DNA of 39,204 nt, from contig JACKAX010000033.1 in NCBI GenBank assembly GCA_020634875.1, positions 1 through 39,204 on the forward strand. Reading direction: 5' to 3'. Below, piece by piece: positions 14,861 through 23,065 of the stretch (position 1 is its first letter; every line of letters starts with the position of its first letter). A program made the translations under genes and the position numbers. The stretch is from Anaerolineales bacterium (GTDB taxonomy: Bacteria; Chloroflexota; Anaerolineae; Anaerolineales; JABWBV01). The notes beneath the pieces are model-generated. The model saw nothing but the letters and a program-made list of their open reading frames with translations. It was not told where the DNA came from and ran no database searches.

Positions 14861-15517
14861 GTGGAACAAGTTGAGACTTTTATTTTGGATAACTTGCAAA
14901 TGATTTTTGATGAATTTGGCTGGTTGGGGGTGATGGCGATGATGGCGTTTGAAAATACGACGGGCATAACGCCCAGTGAGGTTTTGCTAGGTTTGGCCGG
15001 GTGGATGTTGATCGAGGCACACGGGTTGCCCCTATCGTTTGTGTTTTTGGGCGGGTTGTATGCTGCAATTGGTTCTCTGGTTGGCTCATCCCTGACTTAT
15101 GGGCTTGTGCGTGCGGGGGGGCGTCCCATCGTGGAGCGGATGGCGCGTGCGTTGCGGATTCCGACGGCGTATCTGGAGCGAACGGATACCTTGTTTGAAC
15201 GTTGGGGCGTGGCCGCGGTCTTTTTGGGGCGCGTTGTACCGGGGGTACGGGTGCTGATCACCATTCCTGCGGGGCTGGCCCGGATGCGGTATCCGACTTT
15301 TGCCGTGGCAACGTTTGCCGGAGCGTATGTGTGGTGTACGCTTTTATTGGGGGTAGGGTATGTGTTTGGGGTGGAATGGCCGTTGATTAGTGGCTATCTG
15401 CATCAATTTTTCCCTTATATCGTAGCGGCAATTTTGGTTGGCGGCCTGGCTCTTGGGGGATGGTGGTTTTGGACACATAAAATTCTGCAGGCTACCCCGA
15501 CGACAAGTATGGATTGA
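14861..15517 (+). CDS. DedA family (VTT domain) membrane protein
   Basis: A 218-residue polytopic inner-membrane protein of the DedA/SNARE-associated family, implicated in flipping undecaprenyl phosphate or phospholipids and in membrane homeostasis. The GTG start is set by GAGGAG 8 bases upstream. Typical motifs: an acidic residue early in the first membrane region (FENTTGITPSEVLLGLAGW), GGLYAAIGSLVGSSLTYGLVRAGG, then LFERWGVAAVFLGRVVPGVRVLITIPAGLARM, where the F-x-x-R-(F/V)-x-P-x-x-R pattern is diagnostic. Two further helices follow. The specific lipid is not determinable. Confidence 0.9.
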   Translation: MEQVETFILDNLQMIFDEFGWLGVMAMMAFENTTGITPSEVLLGLAGWMLIEAHGLPLSFVFLGGLYAAIGSLVGSSLTYGLVRAGGRPIVERMARALRIPTAYLERTDTLFERWGVAAVFLGRVVPGVRVLITIPAGLARMRYPTFAVATFAGAYVWCTLLLGVGYVFGVEWPLISGYLHQFFPYIVAAILVGGLALGGWWFWTHKILQATPTTSMD

Positions 15518-15543
15518 AGGGTGATCATTTAACCAGTACTTTT

Positions 15544-15963
15544 ATGGAAACGACTTCTTGCCCCGCGTGTGGGGCGCATATCTCTGGTGGCCTTGAAGGA
15601 TGTGAAGCCCTCTGGCACGAACTGTTGTACTCTGGCGCGGTGAGTGGCCCAGCGTTTGATGCGTACTGTATGCAGCATTTGGACAAGTACTGTGCCTCTG
15701 CTAAGTCCTACGCCGCGCACTTGACCCGCCTATGCTGTGGGGTGGAAATGGATGCCGATCCGCGCGTGTATGCTGCCATCCAAAAGTGGTTAAACGGCAA
15801 CCGCAAACTTGAAAAGCCCCCCATCCTCTCGCATTTGGGAGAGATGACCATCGCCGACGTGCACGATGCCCAAACCGCGCGCGCCTGGATGGAAAACGTT
15901 TGGGCAGCGTATGCTTCGCAACACGAACTGGCGCGGGGGTGGATTCGAGAGGCGCTTGGGTAG
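15544..15963 (+). CDS. DUF5946 family protein
   Basis: A 139-residue protein. The start is chosen at the ATG at 15544; an alternative TTG at 15514 overlaps the dedA stop and adds ten residues. The sequence fits DUF5946: SCPACGAHISGG near the N-terminus, a helix with LWHELLYSG, VSGPAFDAYCMQHLDKYCASAKSYAAHLTRLCC in the middle, and a C-terminal WIREALG helix. Conserved Cys and His suggest metal binding, but no function is known to me. It follows the dedA-like gene closely and is probably co-transcribed. Confidence 0.7.
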   Translation: METTSCPACGAHISGGLEGCEALWHELLYSGAVSGPAFDAYCMQHLDKYCASAKSYAAHLTRLCCGVEMDADPRVYAAIQKWLNGNRKLEKPPILSHLGEMTIADVHDAQTARAWMENVWAAYASQHELARGWIREALG

Positions 15964-16022
15964 CTATCTAGCATTTCGGTTTCCCTTGCCATCCTCTCAC
16001 CACCTATGCTTTAATCCCCCTC

Positions 16023-16547
16023 GTGAAACGCCTCTTCCTCCTTCCTGTTTCCTGCTTCCTTTTGGCCTTCCTCCTCACCGCCTGCCTTCCTCCCCTCCCC
16101 GAAGACGGCTCCCTCATCTTCCAAACCCTCGAACAAAAAAACGACTCCGCCTACAGCCTCCAGGAACAATACACCCCTCTCGAACCGGGATTAGTGGTGA
16201 TTGACAGCGAAGACTCCCGCGCCCAATACGAAAACTGGTTTGGCGAAAAGGGCCGGAAAGCCTTGGGCAAGCTAAATTTCACCACACGGCTGGCGATAGG
16301 TGTCTTTCAGGGGTGGCAAACTACAGGGGGATACGGTGTCGAAATCGAACGCATTACCCGCACAGCAGACGTGGTCACGGTCGTAGCGCGGTTCACCGAA
16401 CCGGGTTTGGGCGGGGCAACGGGTGCGATCACCTCCCCCTACCAACTGGTGCGCGTGGACAAAGCCGGGGATTGGCACACGAGGATCACCTATCAATTGG
16501 TTATCAATGGGGAAATCATCGCCGTGTTTCCGACCCCGGAACCATGA
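16023..16547 (+). CDS. PrcB-like lipoprotein
   Basis: A 174-residue exported lipoprotein with a GTG start at 16023. Residues 1-20 form a signal peptide (MKRLFLLPVSCFLLAFLLTA) with lipobox LTAC and the lipidated Cys at 21. The C-terminal half matches the PrcB C-terminal domain pattern: LAIGVFQGWQTTGGYGVEIERI, then VVTVVARFTEPGLGGATGAITSPYQLVRV. PrcB is known as an accessory subunit of the treponemal dentilisin protease complex; most members are uncharacterised, so the role here is unknown. A TATGCT/TTTAAT cluster 7-18 bases upstream could be a -10 of a short-leader transcript. The next gene starts 31 bases later. Confidence 0.75.
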   Translation: MKRLFLLPVSCFLLAFLLTACLPPLPEDGSLIFQTLEQKNDSAYSLQEQYTPLEPGLVVIDSEDSRAQYENWFGEKGRKALGKLNFTTRLAIGVFQGWQTTGGYGVEIERITRTADVVTVVARFTEPGLGGATGAITSPYQLVRVDKAGDWHTRITYQLVINGEIIAVFPTPEP

Positions 16548-16578
16548 AAAAAAGCCTTTCCAGTAAAATACCCCTCCT

Positions 16579-18459
16579 ATGCTCCCCCCCCTCACCGCTC
16601 TGTTTGCCCTCGCCCTCCTGCTCCCCGGTCTCCTCTGGCAGATCGGCTTTGGCGTAGGACGGATTGCCAATCCGTCCTACGATCTACCCTCCTGCCTCGC
16701 CGACCTCATCGGCATCAGCCTCGCCCTCGCCGCGTTGGTCGGCCTGGGTACATTCCTCTTTGGTTGGCGCTTTTCAGGGACCGCGCTCCTCTTCCTCTAC
16801 GGCCTAATTGCTGCCGTCCTCCTCGTCCTTCTCTTCCGACGTCGAAAAAAATCACCCTCCCCTGAATCCGCCATTCCCTCCTCGCCACTCCCCACTCATT
16901 ACTCATTACTTATCACATTCCTCTCCCTCTTCTCCTTCGCCATCCTCCTCGCCCTCCGCTTCTACCAATCCCGCACCCTCGTCCTCCCCGCCTGGGTCGA
17001 CTCCGTCCACCACACCCTCATCGTGCGCCTGTTCCTCGAAACGGGCGGTGTTCCTCCCACGGCTAACCCATATCTGCCCATCACGTTCTATTACCACTTT
17101 GGCTTTCACCTCAACGCTGCCCTCTTCGCCTTCTTCACCCGCCTCACTCCCGATCAAGCCGTCCTGATTTTTGGACAATTTCTCAACGCCTTCGTTTCCC
17201 TCGCCATGTACCGGTTGGCGATGTCCCTTTGGCGCGACCCCCGCCGCGCCCTCCTTGCCCTCCTCTTGACCGGATTCGTCTCACAAATGCCCGCCTACTA
17301 CCTCACCTGGGGACGCTACACCCTGCTGACCGGGCTGAGTTTGATGCTCCTTGCGATGGCCGCGGCTCTGGACGTGATCCGCTCCCCTTCCCCCACATCC
17401 GAGGCCACCGCGCGTCTGACGCTATACGTTGCCGGAACCCTGCTCACGCACTATTTCGCCGCCGGGTTGCTGGCGTTATTCCTGAGCGTGCTGGTTCTGG
17501 AGCAAATGCTCGCGGGCCAATGGCAGGTCTGGAAACACCCGGGCGTGCGAACCCTCTTTTGGGCCGGGTTCGCCGGATTTTTGCTGGCTTCCCCCTGGGT
17601 ATGGCATGTATGGATTTCGGGCAGACGCTACTTCGGCGTCAATGTCGTCGGGCCAACCGAATCGCCAGACGAGGCCTATTTTTCCGGCTACCTGGGCTAT
17701 TTGTGGCAACTCATGGGACCCTATCGAGGGCATGTGTTTCTGATTTTGGGTGGAATCGTCTTTTTGATTGTTGGATGGCGGAAACGTGTCCGCCCGTTTG
17801 CCCTCTGGAGCGTTGCGTTTATCTTGTTGAGCCTGCCGTGGGGCGTCCACATTCAGCCCTTCCGCCCCGATCATGGGGTGATCATTCTCTTCGTCCCCGC
17901 GGGGATGATGTTGGCGGACGCGTTCATCACCCCGATGGATGCAGAATCCCGTTGGTTTCGCTGGCTCGCGCGGGGCACCTTCGCGACCGCGTTGATCAGC
18001 CTCCTGATTTGGGGCGTGCGCGAGACGCGGGACATCCTCAACACCGGCACCATCCTCGCCACCCAGGCCGACCTCCACGCCCTAACCTGGATCGCCGAAA
18101 ACACTCCTACCGATGTGGACTTTTTTATCAACGTTGCCTACTGGCAAACCGGCTCCTATCGCGGTGTGGACGGTGGGTGGTGGATCATGCCCCTGACCGG
18201 ACGCCGAACGTTCCTGCCACCCGCATTGTTCCTCTTTGGCCCGAAGGATGAAGTGAAGGCGACCAATGCCCTCGCGGCCCGCGCCGCCCAATTCAACGCC
18301 TGCACTGACGAATTCCGCGCGTTTCTGACGGAAAATAAACTCACCTATGTATATCTAGGCGCGAATCAAGGCCCTCTGCGCCCGGAAGGGATGGCAAGTT
18401 GCCCGGATTTTCAAGTGATTTACGCCCAAGAAGGGGTAACGATTTACCGAGTGCCTTAG
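16579..18459 (+). CDS. Large multi-pass membrane protein, GT-C glycosyltransferase-like
   Basis: A 626-residue protein with about 12 hydrophobic helices in its first 470 residues and a soluble C-terminal part (about 490-626). An early acidic stretch after a helix, PAWVDSVHHTLIVR, and TFYYHFGFHLNAALFAF suit the GT-C fold, in which an Asp or Glu in the first outer loop is catalytic. The C-terminal domain contains LTWIAENTPTDVDFFINVAYWQTGS, a segment common in GT-C-like membrane proteins of Chloroflexota. Sugar donor and acceptor are unknown, and a non-enzymatic membrane role cannot be excluded. Two dispersed repeats sit in frame: a palindrome encoding GRIANPSY (16654-16680) and a pyrimidine tract encoding THYSLLIT (16892-16916). 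A TAAAAT hexamer 9 bases before the ATG suggests a short leader. Confidence 0.65.
   Translation: MLPPLTALFALALLLPGLLWQIGFGVGRIANPSYDLPSCLADLIGISLALAALVGLGTFLFGWRFSGTALLFLYGLIAAVLLVLLFRRRKKSPSPESAIPSSPLPTHYSLLITFLSLFSFAILLALRFYQSRTLVLPAWVDSVHHTLIVRLFLETGGVPPTANPYLPITFYYHFGFHLNAALFAFFTRLTPDQAVLIFGQFLNAFVSLAMYRLAMSLWRDPRRALLALLLTGFVSQMPAYYLTWGRYTLLTGLSLMLLAMAAALDVIRSPSPTSEATARLTLYVAGTLLTHYFAAGLLALFLSVLVLEQMLAGQWQVWKHPGVRTLFWAGFAGFLLASPWVWHVWISGRRYFGVNVVGPTESPDEAYFSGYLGYLWQLMGPYRGHVFLILGGIVFLIVGWRKRVRPFALWSVAFILLSLPWGVHIQPFRPDHGVIILFVPAGMMLADAFITPMDAESRWFRWLARGTFATALISLLIWGVRETRDILNTGTILATQADLHALTWIAENTPTDVDFFINVAYWQTGSYRGVDGGWWIMPLTGRRTFLPPALFLFGPKDEVKATNALAARAAQFNACTDEFRAFLTENKLTYVYLGANQGPLRPEGMASCPDFQVIYAQEGVTIYRVP
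16654..16680 (+). repeat. Perfect 27-bp palindrome inside a coding region
   Basis: GTAGGACGGATTG (16654-16666) is followed by one central C and its exact reverse complement (16668-16680). In the gene's frame it encodes GRIANPSY. It looks like a REP-type element that inserted or was retained without breaking the frame. Confidence 0.8.
16892..16916 (+). repeat. CACTCATTACTCATTAC pyrimidine-rich repeat inside a coding region
   Basis: Repeated ACTCATT words encode THYSLLIT between a charged Arg/Lys/Pro-rich loop and the next membrane helix. A related tract encodes the signal-peptide core at 4126-4162, and CACTCATCACTCATC directly precedes recN. Confidence 0.55.
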
Positions 18460-18546
18460 AAAATCGGGGAGTCTTACCCCTTAAATCGAAACTTCGGATA
18501 TTCAAGCGGGTTATTTTAGGCGACTTTGTGAAATTTACCACTCACC

Positions 18547-18575
18547 TTGATGGGCCTTATGGCCTATGATACAAT
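18547..18575 (+). promoter_or_regulatory. Sigma-70-type promoter of the nuo operon
   Basis: TTGATG (-35, 18547-18552) and TACAAT (-10, 18570-18575) are separated by exactly 17 bases, 82 bases before the nuoA start. The spacer contains the dyad GGCC-TTAT-GGCC (18553-18564), a possible regulator site. This is the best promoter match in the window. Confidence 0.7.
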
Positions 18576-18657
18576 CACCGCGCTTTTTCCGGGCTAAACT
18601 TTCGGATTTTTTCTCAAGTTTCCCCATAAATTATTACCCTCAAAACAGGTTAAAACG

Positions 18658-19014
18658 ATGCTAAATGAATACTTACCCATAGGGATTCTTCTCGTCCTGG
18701 CAACAGGGCTGGCAGGTCTGGTCGTTGTCTTGGGACATCTGTTTGGGCCGCGCCGCCCCAGCGAACGCAAGTCAAACCCCTACGAATCGGGGATGACGCC
18801 AATTGGCCCTGGAACGCGTCGGGTTCCCGTGCGCTTTTACATGGTCTCGGTGCTGTTCATTTTGTTCGATATTGAAGTGGTGTTTTTCCTGCCATACGCG
18901 GTGGTCATTAAGGAATTAGGGTGGTTTGGGATCATAGAAATGTTCGTTTTCATTGGTATTTTGCTGATTGGCTATGTATATGCCTGGAAAAAAGGAGCAC
19001 TCGAATGGGAGTAG
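18658..19014 (+). CDS. nuoA: NADH-quinone oxidoreductase subunit A
   Basis: A 118-residue membrane subunit of complex I, close to the quinone site. It has three helices, with the conserved loop segment [14 protein letters not shown] and the [12 protein letters not shown] helix carrying the Asp/Glu pair typical of NuoA. It is the first gene of the 14-gene operon, behind a well-formed promoter. Its last 10 bases overlap the nuoB start, which indicates translational coupling. Confidence 0.96.
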   Translation: MLNEYLPIGILLVLATGLAGLVVVLGHLFGPRRPSERKSNPYESGMTPIGPGTRRVPVRFYMVSVLFILFDIEVVFFLPYAVVIKELGWFGIIEMFVFIGILLIGYVYAWKKGALEWE

Positions 19015-19487
19015 AGCAAAAACTTGGCAACATGGGCGTAGTGACCGCCCGGTTGGAAGACCTCGTTAACTGGGGTCGCACAGGGGCCATGTGGCCGATG
19101 CTTTTCGGCCTCGCCTGTTGTGCGATTGAAATGATGGCCTCGCAGGCCGCAACGTATGATATGAGCCGCTTTGGGATGGAATTGATGCGTGCCAGTCCCC
19201 GCCAATCTGACTTGATGATCGTCGCCGGACGCGTGACCCGGAAAATGGCCCCCGTCCTGCGCCGTTTATACGATCAAATGCCTGACCCGAAATGGGTCGT
19301 TTCGATGGGCGATTGTGCATCGAGCGGGGGCGTGTTCAACAATTACGCCATCGTCCAGGGCGTGGATGAAGTTGTGCCGGTGGATGTGTATATCGCGGGG
19401 TGTCCTCCCCGGCCCGAAGCCCTCATTCACGGCATTATGACCCTCCACGAAAAAGTCAAAACCGAAAAGATGAAAAATTGGGCATAA
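19005..19487 (+). CDS. nuoB: NADH-quinone oxidoreductase subunit B
   Basis: A 160-residue peripheral subunit that holds cluster N2, the last Fe-S centre before quinone. Ligands are visible as the tandem C38-C39 ([10 protein letters not shown]), C104 ([10 protein letters not shown]) and about C133 ([10 protein letters not shown]). The start at 19005 is set by AAAGGAG about 8 bases upstream inside nuoA and by alignment; a longer frame to 18921 lies within nuoA. nuoC follows after 2 bases. Confidence 0.97.
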   Translation: MGVEQKLGNMGVVTARLEDLVNWGRTGAMWPMLFGLACCAIEMMASQAATYDMSRFGMELMRASPRQSDLMIVAGRVTRKMAPVLRRLYDQMPDPKWVVSMGDCASSGGVFNNYAIVQGVDEVVPVDVYIAGCPPRPEALIHGIMTLHEKVKTEKMKNWA

Positions 19488-19489
19488 AT

Positions 19490-20005
19490 ATGAGCAAAGA
19501 ATATTTAGTTGAAGTCCAAAAAACCTTAGCCGAACGTTTCGATGGGGAAACAGGCGAATTTCGCGGTGACCCGCGTTTGATCGTCACCTCCGCACAAATC
19601 GTTGAAGTCGCGACTGCTCTGCGAGAAGAATTCGGGTTCGAATATCTGTCCGACATCACCGCAGTAGATTACTGGCCCCAAGATGATCCCCGGTTCCACG
19701 CCGTGTACCAGTTTTCCTCCTTGAAAAACAATTGCCGGTTGGAAGTACGGGTTCCGCTTTCGGGTGACGAACCCTCTCTGCCCACGATTTCAAAAGTGTA
19801 TTGGAGTGCCAACTGGCCGGAACGCGAACTGTTTGACATGTTCGGTTTTCAAATCGAAGGCCACCCCGACCTGCGCCGGATTTTGATGCCCCACGACTGG
19901 CAAGGCCATCCCCTGCGAAAAGATTACCCGCTTGGGTACGAAGAAGTACAGTTTTCCTTCAATTATGATGAAATTGGACAGCGTAAACCGCATCCGAAAG
20001 AGTAA
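19490..20005 (+). CDS. nuoC: NADH-quinone oxidoreductase subunit C
   Basis: A 171-residue subunit of the connecting module (30-kDa subunit family). The diagnostic segment [52 protein letters not shown] occupies the second half in a form close to consensus. The start is the ATG at 19490, two bases after nuoB; the frame extending to 19400 lies inside nuoB. nuoC is separate from nuoD here, not fused as in E. coli. Confidence 0.96.
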   Translation: MSKEYLVEVQKTLAERFDGETGEFRGDPRLIVTSAQIVEVATALREEFGFEYLSDITAVDYWPQDDPRFHAVYQFSSLKNNCRLEVRVPLSGDEPSLPTISKVYWSANWPERELFDMFGFQIEGHPDLRRILMPHDWQGHPLRKDYPLGYEEVQFSFNYDEIGQRKPHPKE

Positions 20006-20008
20006 GTT

Positions 20009-21238
20009 ATGGCCCAACTTCAAGAAGTTTCTGTTGATGAACTAAAACACCTCGTCTCCGAACGTGCGCTTACGGGAGAGACTGTCCTGCTTAACATGGG
20101 GCCGCAGCACCCCAGCACCCACGGGGTTTTGCGACTGCTCCTGGAATTGGATGGGGAAATCGTCGTCAATTGCATCCCGGACATTGGCTTTCTGCACACC
20201 GGCGTCGAAAAGAACATGGAAGCCAAGAGTTACGAGAAAGCGGAAGTCATGACCGACCGGCTCGACTACCTCAATACAATGGGCAACAACCTGGCTTATT
20301 GTATGGCAGTCGAAAAACTCGTGGATTTGGATGTGCCCCCGCGCGCACAGGCCATTCGCGTCATTATGGCGGAATTGCAACGGATTGCCTCGCACCTGGT
20401 CTGGCTCGGAACCCACGCGCTGGACCTCGCCGCGATGACTGTGTTCCTGTTCGCCTTCCGTGAACGGGAAACCATCCTGGACATCATGGAAATGTGCTCC
20501 GGGCAGCGGATGATGACGACATATTTCCGCCCCGGCGGGCTATGGCGCGATGTCCCCGCCGATTGGGAAGACACCGTCCGCGGTTTCCTCAAGATTTTCC
20601 CCGAACGCATTGCCCAATACGAACGCCTGCTCACGAAAAACCCCCTGTTCATTGACCGTACGAAAAACATCGGTGTGATTTCCGGCGAAGATGCGCTACG
20701 TTGGGGTATGAGCGGCCCGACTTTACGTGCTTCTGGCCCCGCCGTTGACCTTCGTAAACTTCGCCCCTACTCCGGTTACGAACAATATGATTTTGATGTG
20801 CCCACCCTCACCGAGGGCGATGTGTATGCTCGCTACCTTGTGCGGATGCAGGAATTACGCGAATCGCAAAAAATCATCGAACAAGCCCTGGACAAACTCC
20901 CGCAAGGCCCATTCCGTAGTAATAACCGGAAATTTGTCCCACCCCCCCGCGCGGAAATCGGCGTCAGCATGGAATCGCTCATCCACCACTTCAAACTGTG
21001 GACGGAAGGCTTCCCGGCCCCGAAAGCCTCCGTATATTCGGCAGTTGAATCCCCACGCGGGGAACTTGGTGTGTATTTGGAAGGCGATGGCGGCCCGAAA
21101 CCATACCGTGTTCACTGGCGCACGCCCTCCTTTGCCAATCTCCAAGCGTTGGATGTCCTTTCCAAAGGCCACATGGTTGCCGATTTAGTTGCGATTATTG
21201 GTAGCGTTGATATCGTGTTGGGAGATACAGATCGATAA
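20009..21238 (+). CDS. nuoD: NADH-quinone oxidoreductase subunit D
   Basis: A 409-residue subunit (49-kDa family, related to hydrogenase large subunits) that lines the quinone cavity next to N2. Key segments: NMGPQHPSTHGVLRLLLELDGE with the quinone-site His, IGFLHTGVEKNMEAKSYEKA, DRLDYLNTMGNN, and the C-terminal SVDIVLGDTDR. Hydrogenase-type Ni ligands are absent, as expected for complex I. It starts 3 bases after nuoC and overlaps nuoE by one base (TAATG). Confidence 0.97.
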   Translation: MAQLQEVSVDELKHLVSERALTGETVLLNMGPQHPSTHGVLRLLLELDGEIVVNCIPDIGFLHTGVEKNMEAKSYEKAEVMTDRLDYLNTMGNNLAYCMAVEKLVDLDVPPRAQAIRVIMAELQRIASHLVWLGTHALDLAAMTVFLFAFRERETILDIMEMCSGQRMMTTYFRPGGLWRDVPADWEDTVRGFLKIFPERIAQYERLLTKNPLFIDRTKNIGVISGEDALRWGMSGPTLRASGPAVDLRKLRPYSGYEQYDFDVPTLTEGDVYARYLVRMQELRESQKIIEQALDKLPQGPFRSNNRKFVPPPRAEIGVSMESLIHHFKLWTEGFPAPKASVYSAVESPRGELGVYLEGDGGPKPYRVHWRTPSFANLQALDVLSKGHMVADLVAIIGSVDIVLGDTDR

Positions 21239-21738
21239 TGAACAATTTGCTCGAAAAATACAACGATGAAGTTCAAGTCATCTTGAACAAATACCCCGCC
21301 GACCAACGACGTTCCGCGGTGATGCCGCTTTTGTACGTGGCACAACGCGAAAAGATGTACGTTTCCAAGGCAGATATGGCGGATGTCGCCGAAATTATCG
21401 GCGTGCCTGCCACCGATGTCGCTTCAATTGTTGGGTTCTACTCCCTCTACTACGACAAACCCGGCGGAAAATATCGCATCCAGGTTTGCACCGACCTCCC
21501 CTGTGCTTTGCGCGGGGCCGATGAATTTATGGAAGGTGTCTGTCACCACCTGAAGCTCGATCCCCATCACGGCGGCACAACCGAAGATGGCAAAGTCACA
21601 ATCGAAGCCGTGATGTGTCTGGCTGCGTGCGACAAAGCCCCTATGTTCCAACTTCAAACTGGCGAAGGCCTTTCCTACCACGAGAATCAAACGGTAGAGA
21701 GCGCCGTGAAGTTGGTGGAAGAATTACGCAACAAATAG
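21238..21738 (+). CDS. nuoE: NADH-quinone oxidoreductase subunit E
   Basis: A 166-residue thioredoxin-like [2Fe-2S] protein of the NADH module. The N1a ligands are C84 and C89 (VCTDLPC) and C127 and C131 (CLAAC). The helical N-terminal part has the usual RSAVMPLLYVAQ and VGFYSLYYDKP motifs. The ATG overlaps the nuoD stop by one base. Its presence, with nuoF and nuoG, shows this is an NADH-using enzyme rather than an 11-subunit form. Confidence 0.96.
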   Translation: MNNLLEKYNDEVQVILNKYPADQRRSAVMPLLYVAQREKMYVSKADMADVAEIIGVPATDVASIVGFYSLYYDKPGGKYRIQVCTDLPCALRGADEFMEGVCHHLKLDPHHGGTTEDGKVTIEAVMCLAACDKAPMFQLQTGEGLSYHENQTVESAVKLVEELRNK

Positions 21739-21764
21739 CCAATACCCAATATTGGAAGATATTT

Positions 21765-23042
21765 ATGACTTACGTTTTATTCCGTCACCGAGACATTCCT
21801 GAGATTGACCAACTCGACGTGTACATCAAACACGGCGGCTTTGAGGCGTTTAAGAAAGTCGTTACCACGATGAAACCCGAAGAAGTGGTCGAAGAAGTGT
21901 TCAAATCTGGTTTACGCGGGCGCGGGGGCGCAGGCTTCCCGACCGGATTGAAATGGCGCTTTATTGACAAAAACCAATGGCCCCATTACGTTGTCGCTAA
22001 TGCAGATGAATCCGAACCTGGCACCTTCAAAGACCGCGAAATTATGGAGCGCAACCCCTTTCAGTTTTACGAAGGGATGATGATCTGTGCTTATGCAGTA
22101 GGTGCCAACGCGGCCTACAACTACCTGCGCGGCGAATTCTGGCCCCTGGTTCCCACCCTCGACGCCAAACTCGCCGAACTCGAAAAGGCGGGTTTCCTCG
22201 GTGACAATCTCTTCGGGACAGATTTTTCGCTCCGTTTGTACAATCATTTTGGGGCAGGCGCTTATATCTGCGGGGAAGAAACCGCACTGCTCGAATCGCT
22301 CGAAGGTAAACGCGGCCAACCTCGCCTCCGCCCGCCGTTCCCGCCCAGTTTCGGCCTGTACGGGAAACCGACCATCGTGAACAACGTCGAAACGCTGACG
22401 AATGTCCCGATGATCATCGCCAAAGGCGCGGACTGGTACAAAACCATCGGCACGGAAAAATCCCCCGGCCCGAAAATTTTCTCCCTCTCCGGCAATGTCA
22501 ACAAACCGGGCAACTATGAACTCCCACTTGGCACCACCTTCCGTGAACTGATCTACGAACACGGTGGGGGCATTTCCGGTGGACGCAATATCAAAGCCAT
22601 CATGCCTGCGGGCGCTTCCTCCGCCATCATCGTCGCTGATGACAATGCGCTAGACACCGCGATGGATTACGAATCTGTGCCCAATGTCGGTTCAATGCTT
22701 GGTTCTGCTTCCGTGATTGTGATTGACGATTCGGTCAGTATGGACTGGCTGGTCAAAAAGACCCTACACTTCTTCAAACACGAGTCCTGCGGCAAATGTA
22801 CGCCCTGCCGCGAAGGAACGTACTGGATGACGCACATCATTGACCGGATTGAAGAAGGCGGCGAGGGGTACGAGCAAGTCGAACTCCTTTACGATGTGGC
22901 TCGCAACATTGAAGGCAAATGCCTTTGTGCCCTCGGCGAATTCTCCATTCAGGCCGTGGTCACGGGCATTGATCGTTTCCCGGATGATTGGAAGGCAAAA
23001 ACAAAGCCTAAAAAAGCTGCCGAAGAAATGGTCCCGGCCTAA
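21765..23042 (+). CDS. nuoF: NADH-quinone oxidoreductase subunit F
   Basis: A 425-residue subunit carrying FMN, the NADH site and cluster N3. Start ATG 21765 with GGAAGA upstream; the frame extending to 21615 lies in nuoE. Motifs: RGRGGAGFPTGLKW (51-64) for nucleotide binding, NADESEPGTFKDREIM for FMN, GAGAYICGEETALLESLEG, and N3 ligands C342, C345 and C348 (CGKCTPC) plus C388 (CALGEFS). The C-terminus has a short Lys/Ala-rich tail. Confidence 0.97.
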   Translation: MTYVLFRHRDIPEIDQLDVYIKHGGFEAFKKVVTTMKPEEVVEEVFKSGLRGRGGAGFPTGLKWRFIDKNQWPHYVVANADESEPGTFKDREIMERNPFQFYEGMMICAYAVGANAAYNYLRGEFWPLVPTLDAKLAELEKAGFLGDNLFGTDFSLRLYNHFGAGAYICGEETALLESLEGKRGQPRLRPPFPPSFGLYGKPTIVNNVETLTNVPMIIAKGADWYKTIGTEKSPGPKIFSLSGNVNKPGNYELPLGTTFRELIYEHGGGISGGRNIKAIMPAGASSAIIVADDNALDTAMDYESVPNVGSMLGSASVIVIDDSVSMDWLVKKTLHFFKHESCGKCTPCREGTYWMTHIIDRIEEGGEGYEQVELLYDVARNIEGKCLCALGEFSIQAVVTGIDRFPDDWKAKTKPKKAAEEMVPA

Positions 23043-23065
23043 TCTAACGAAATATCGGATATCGA

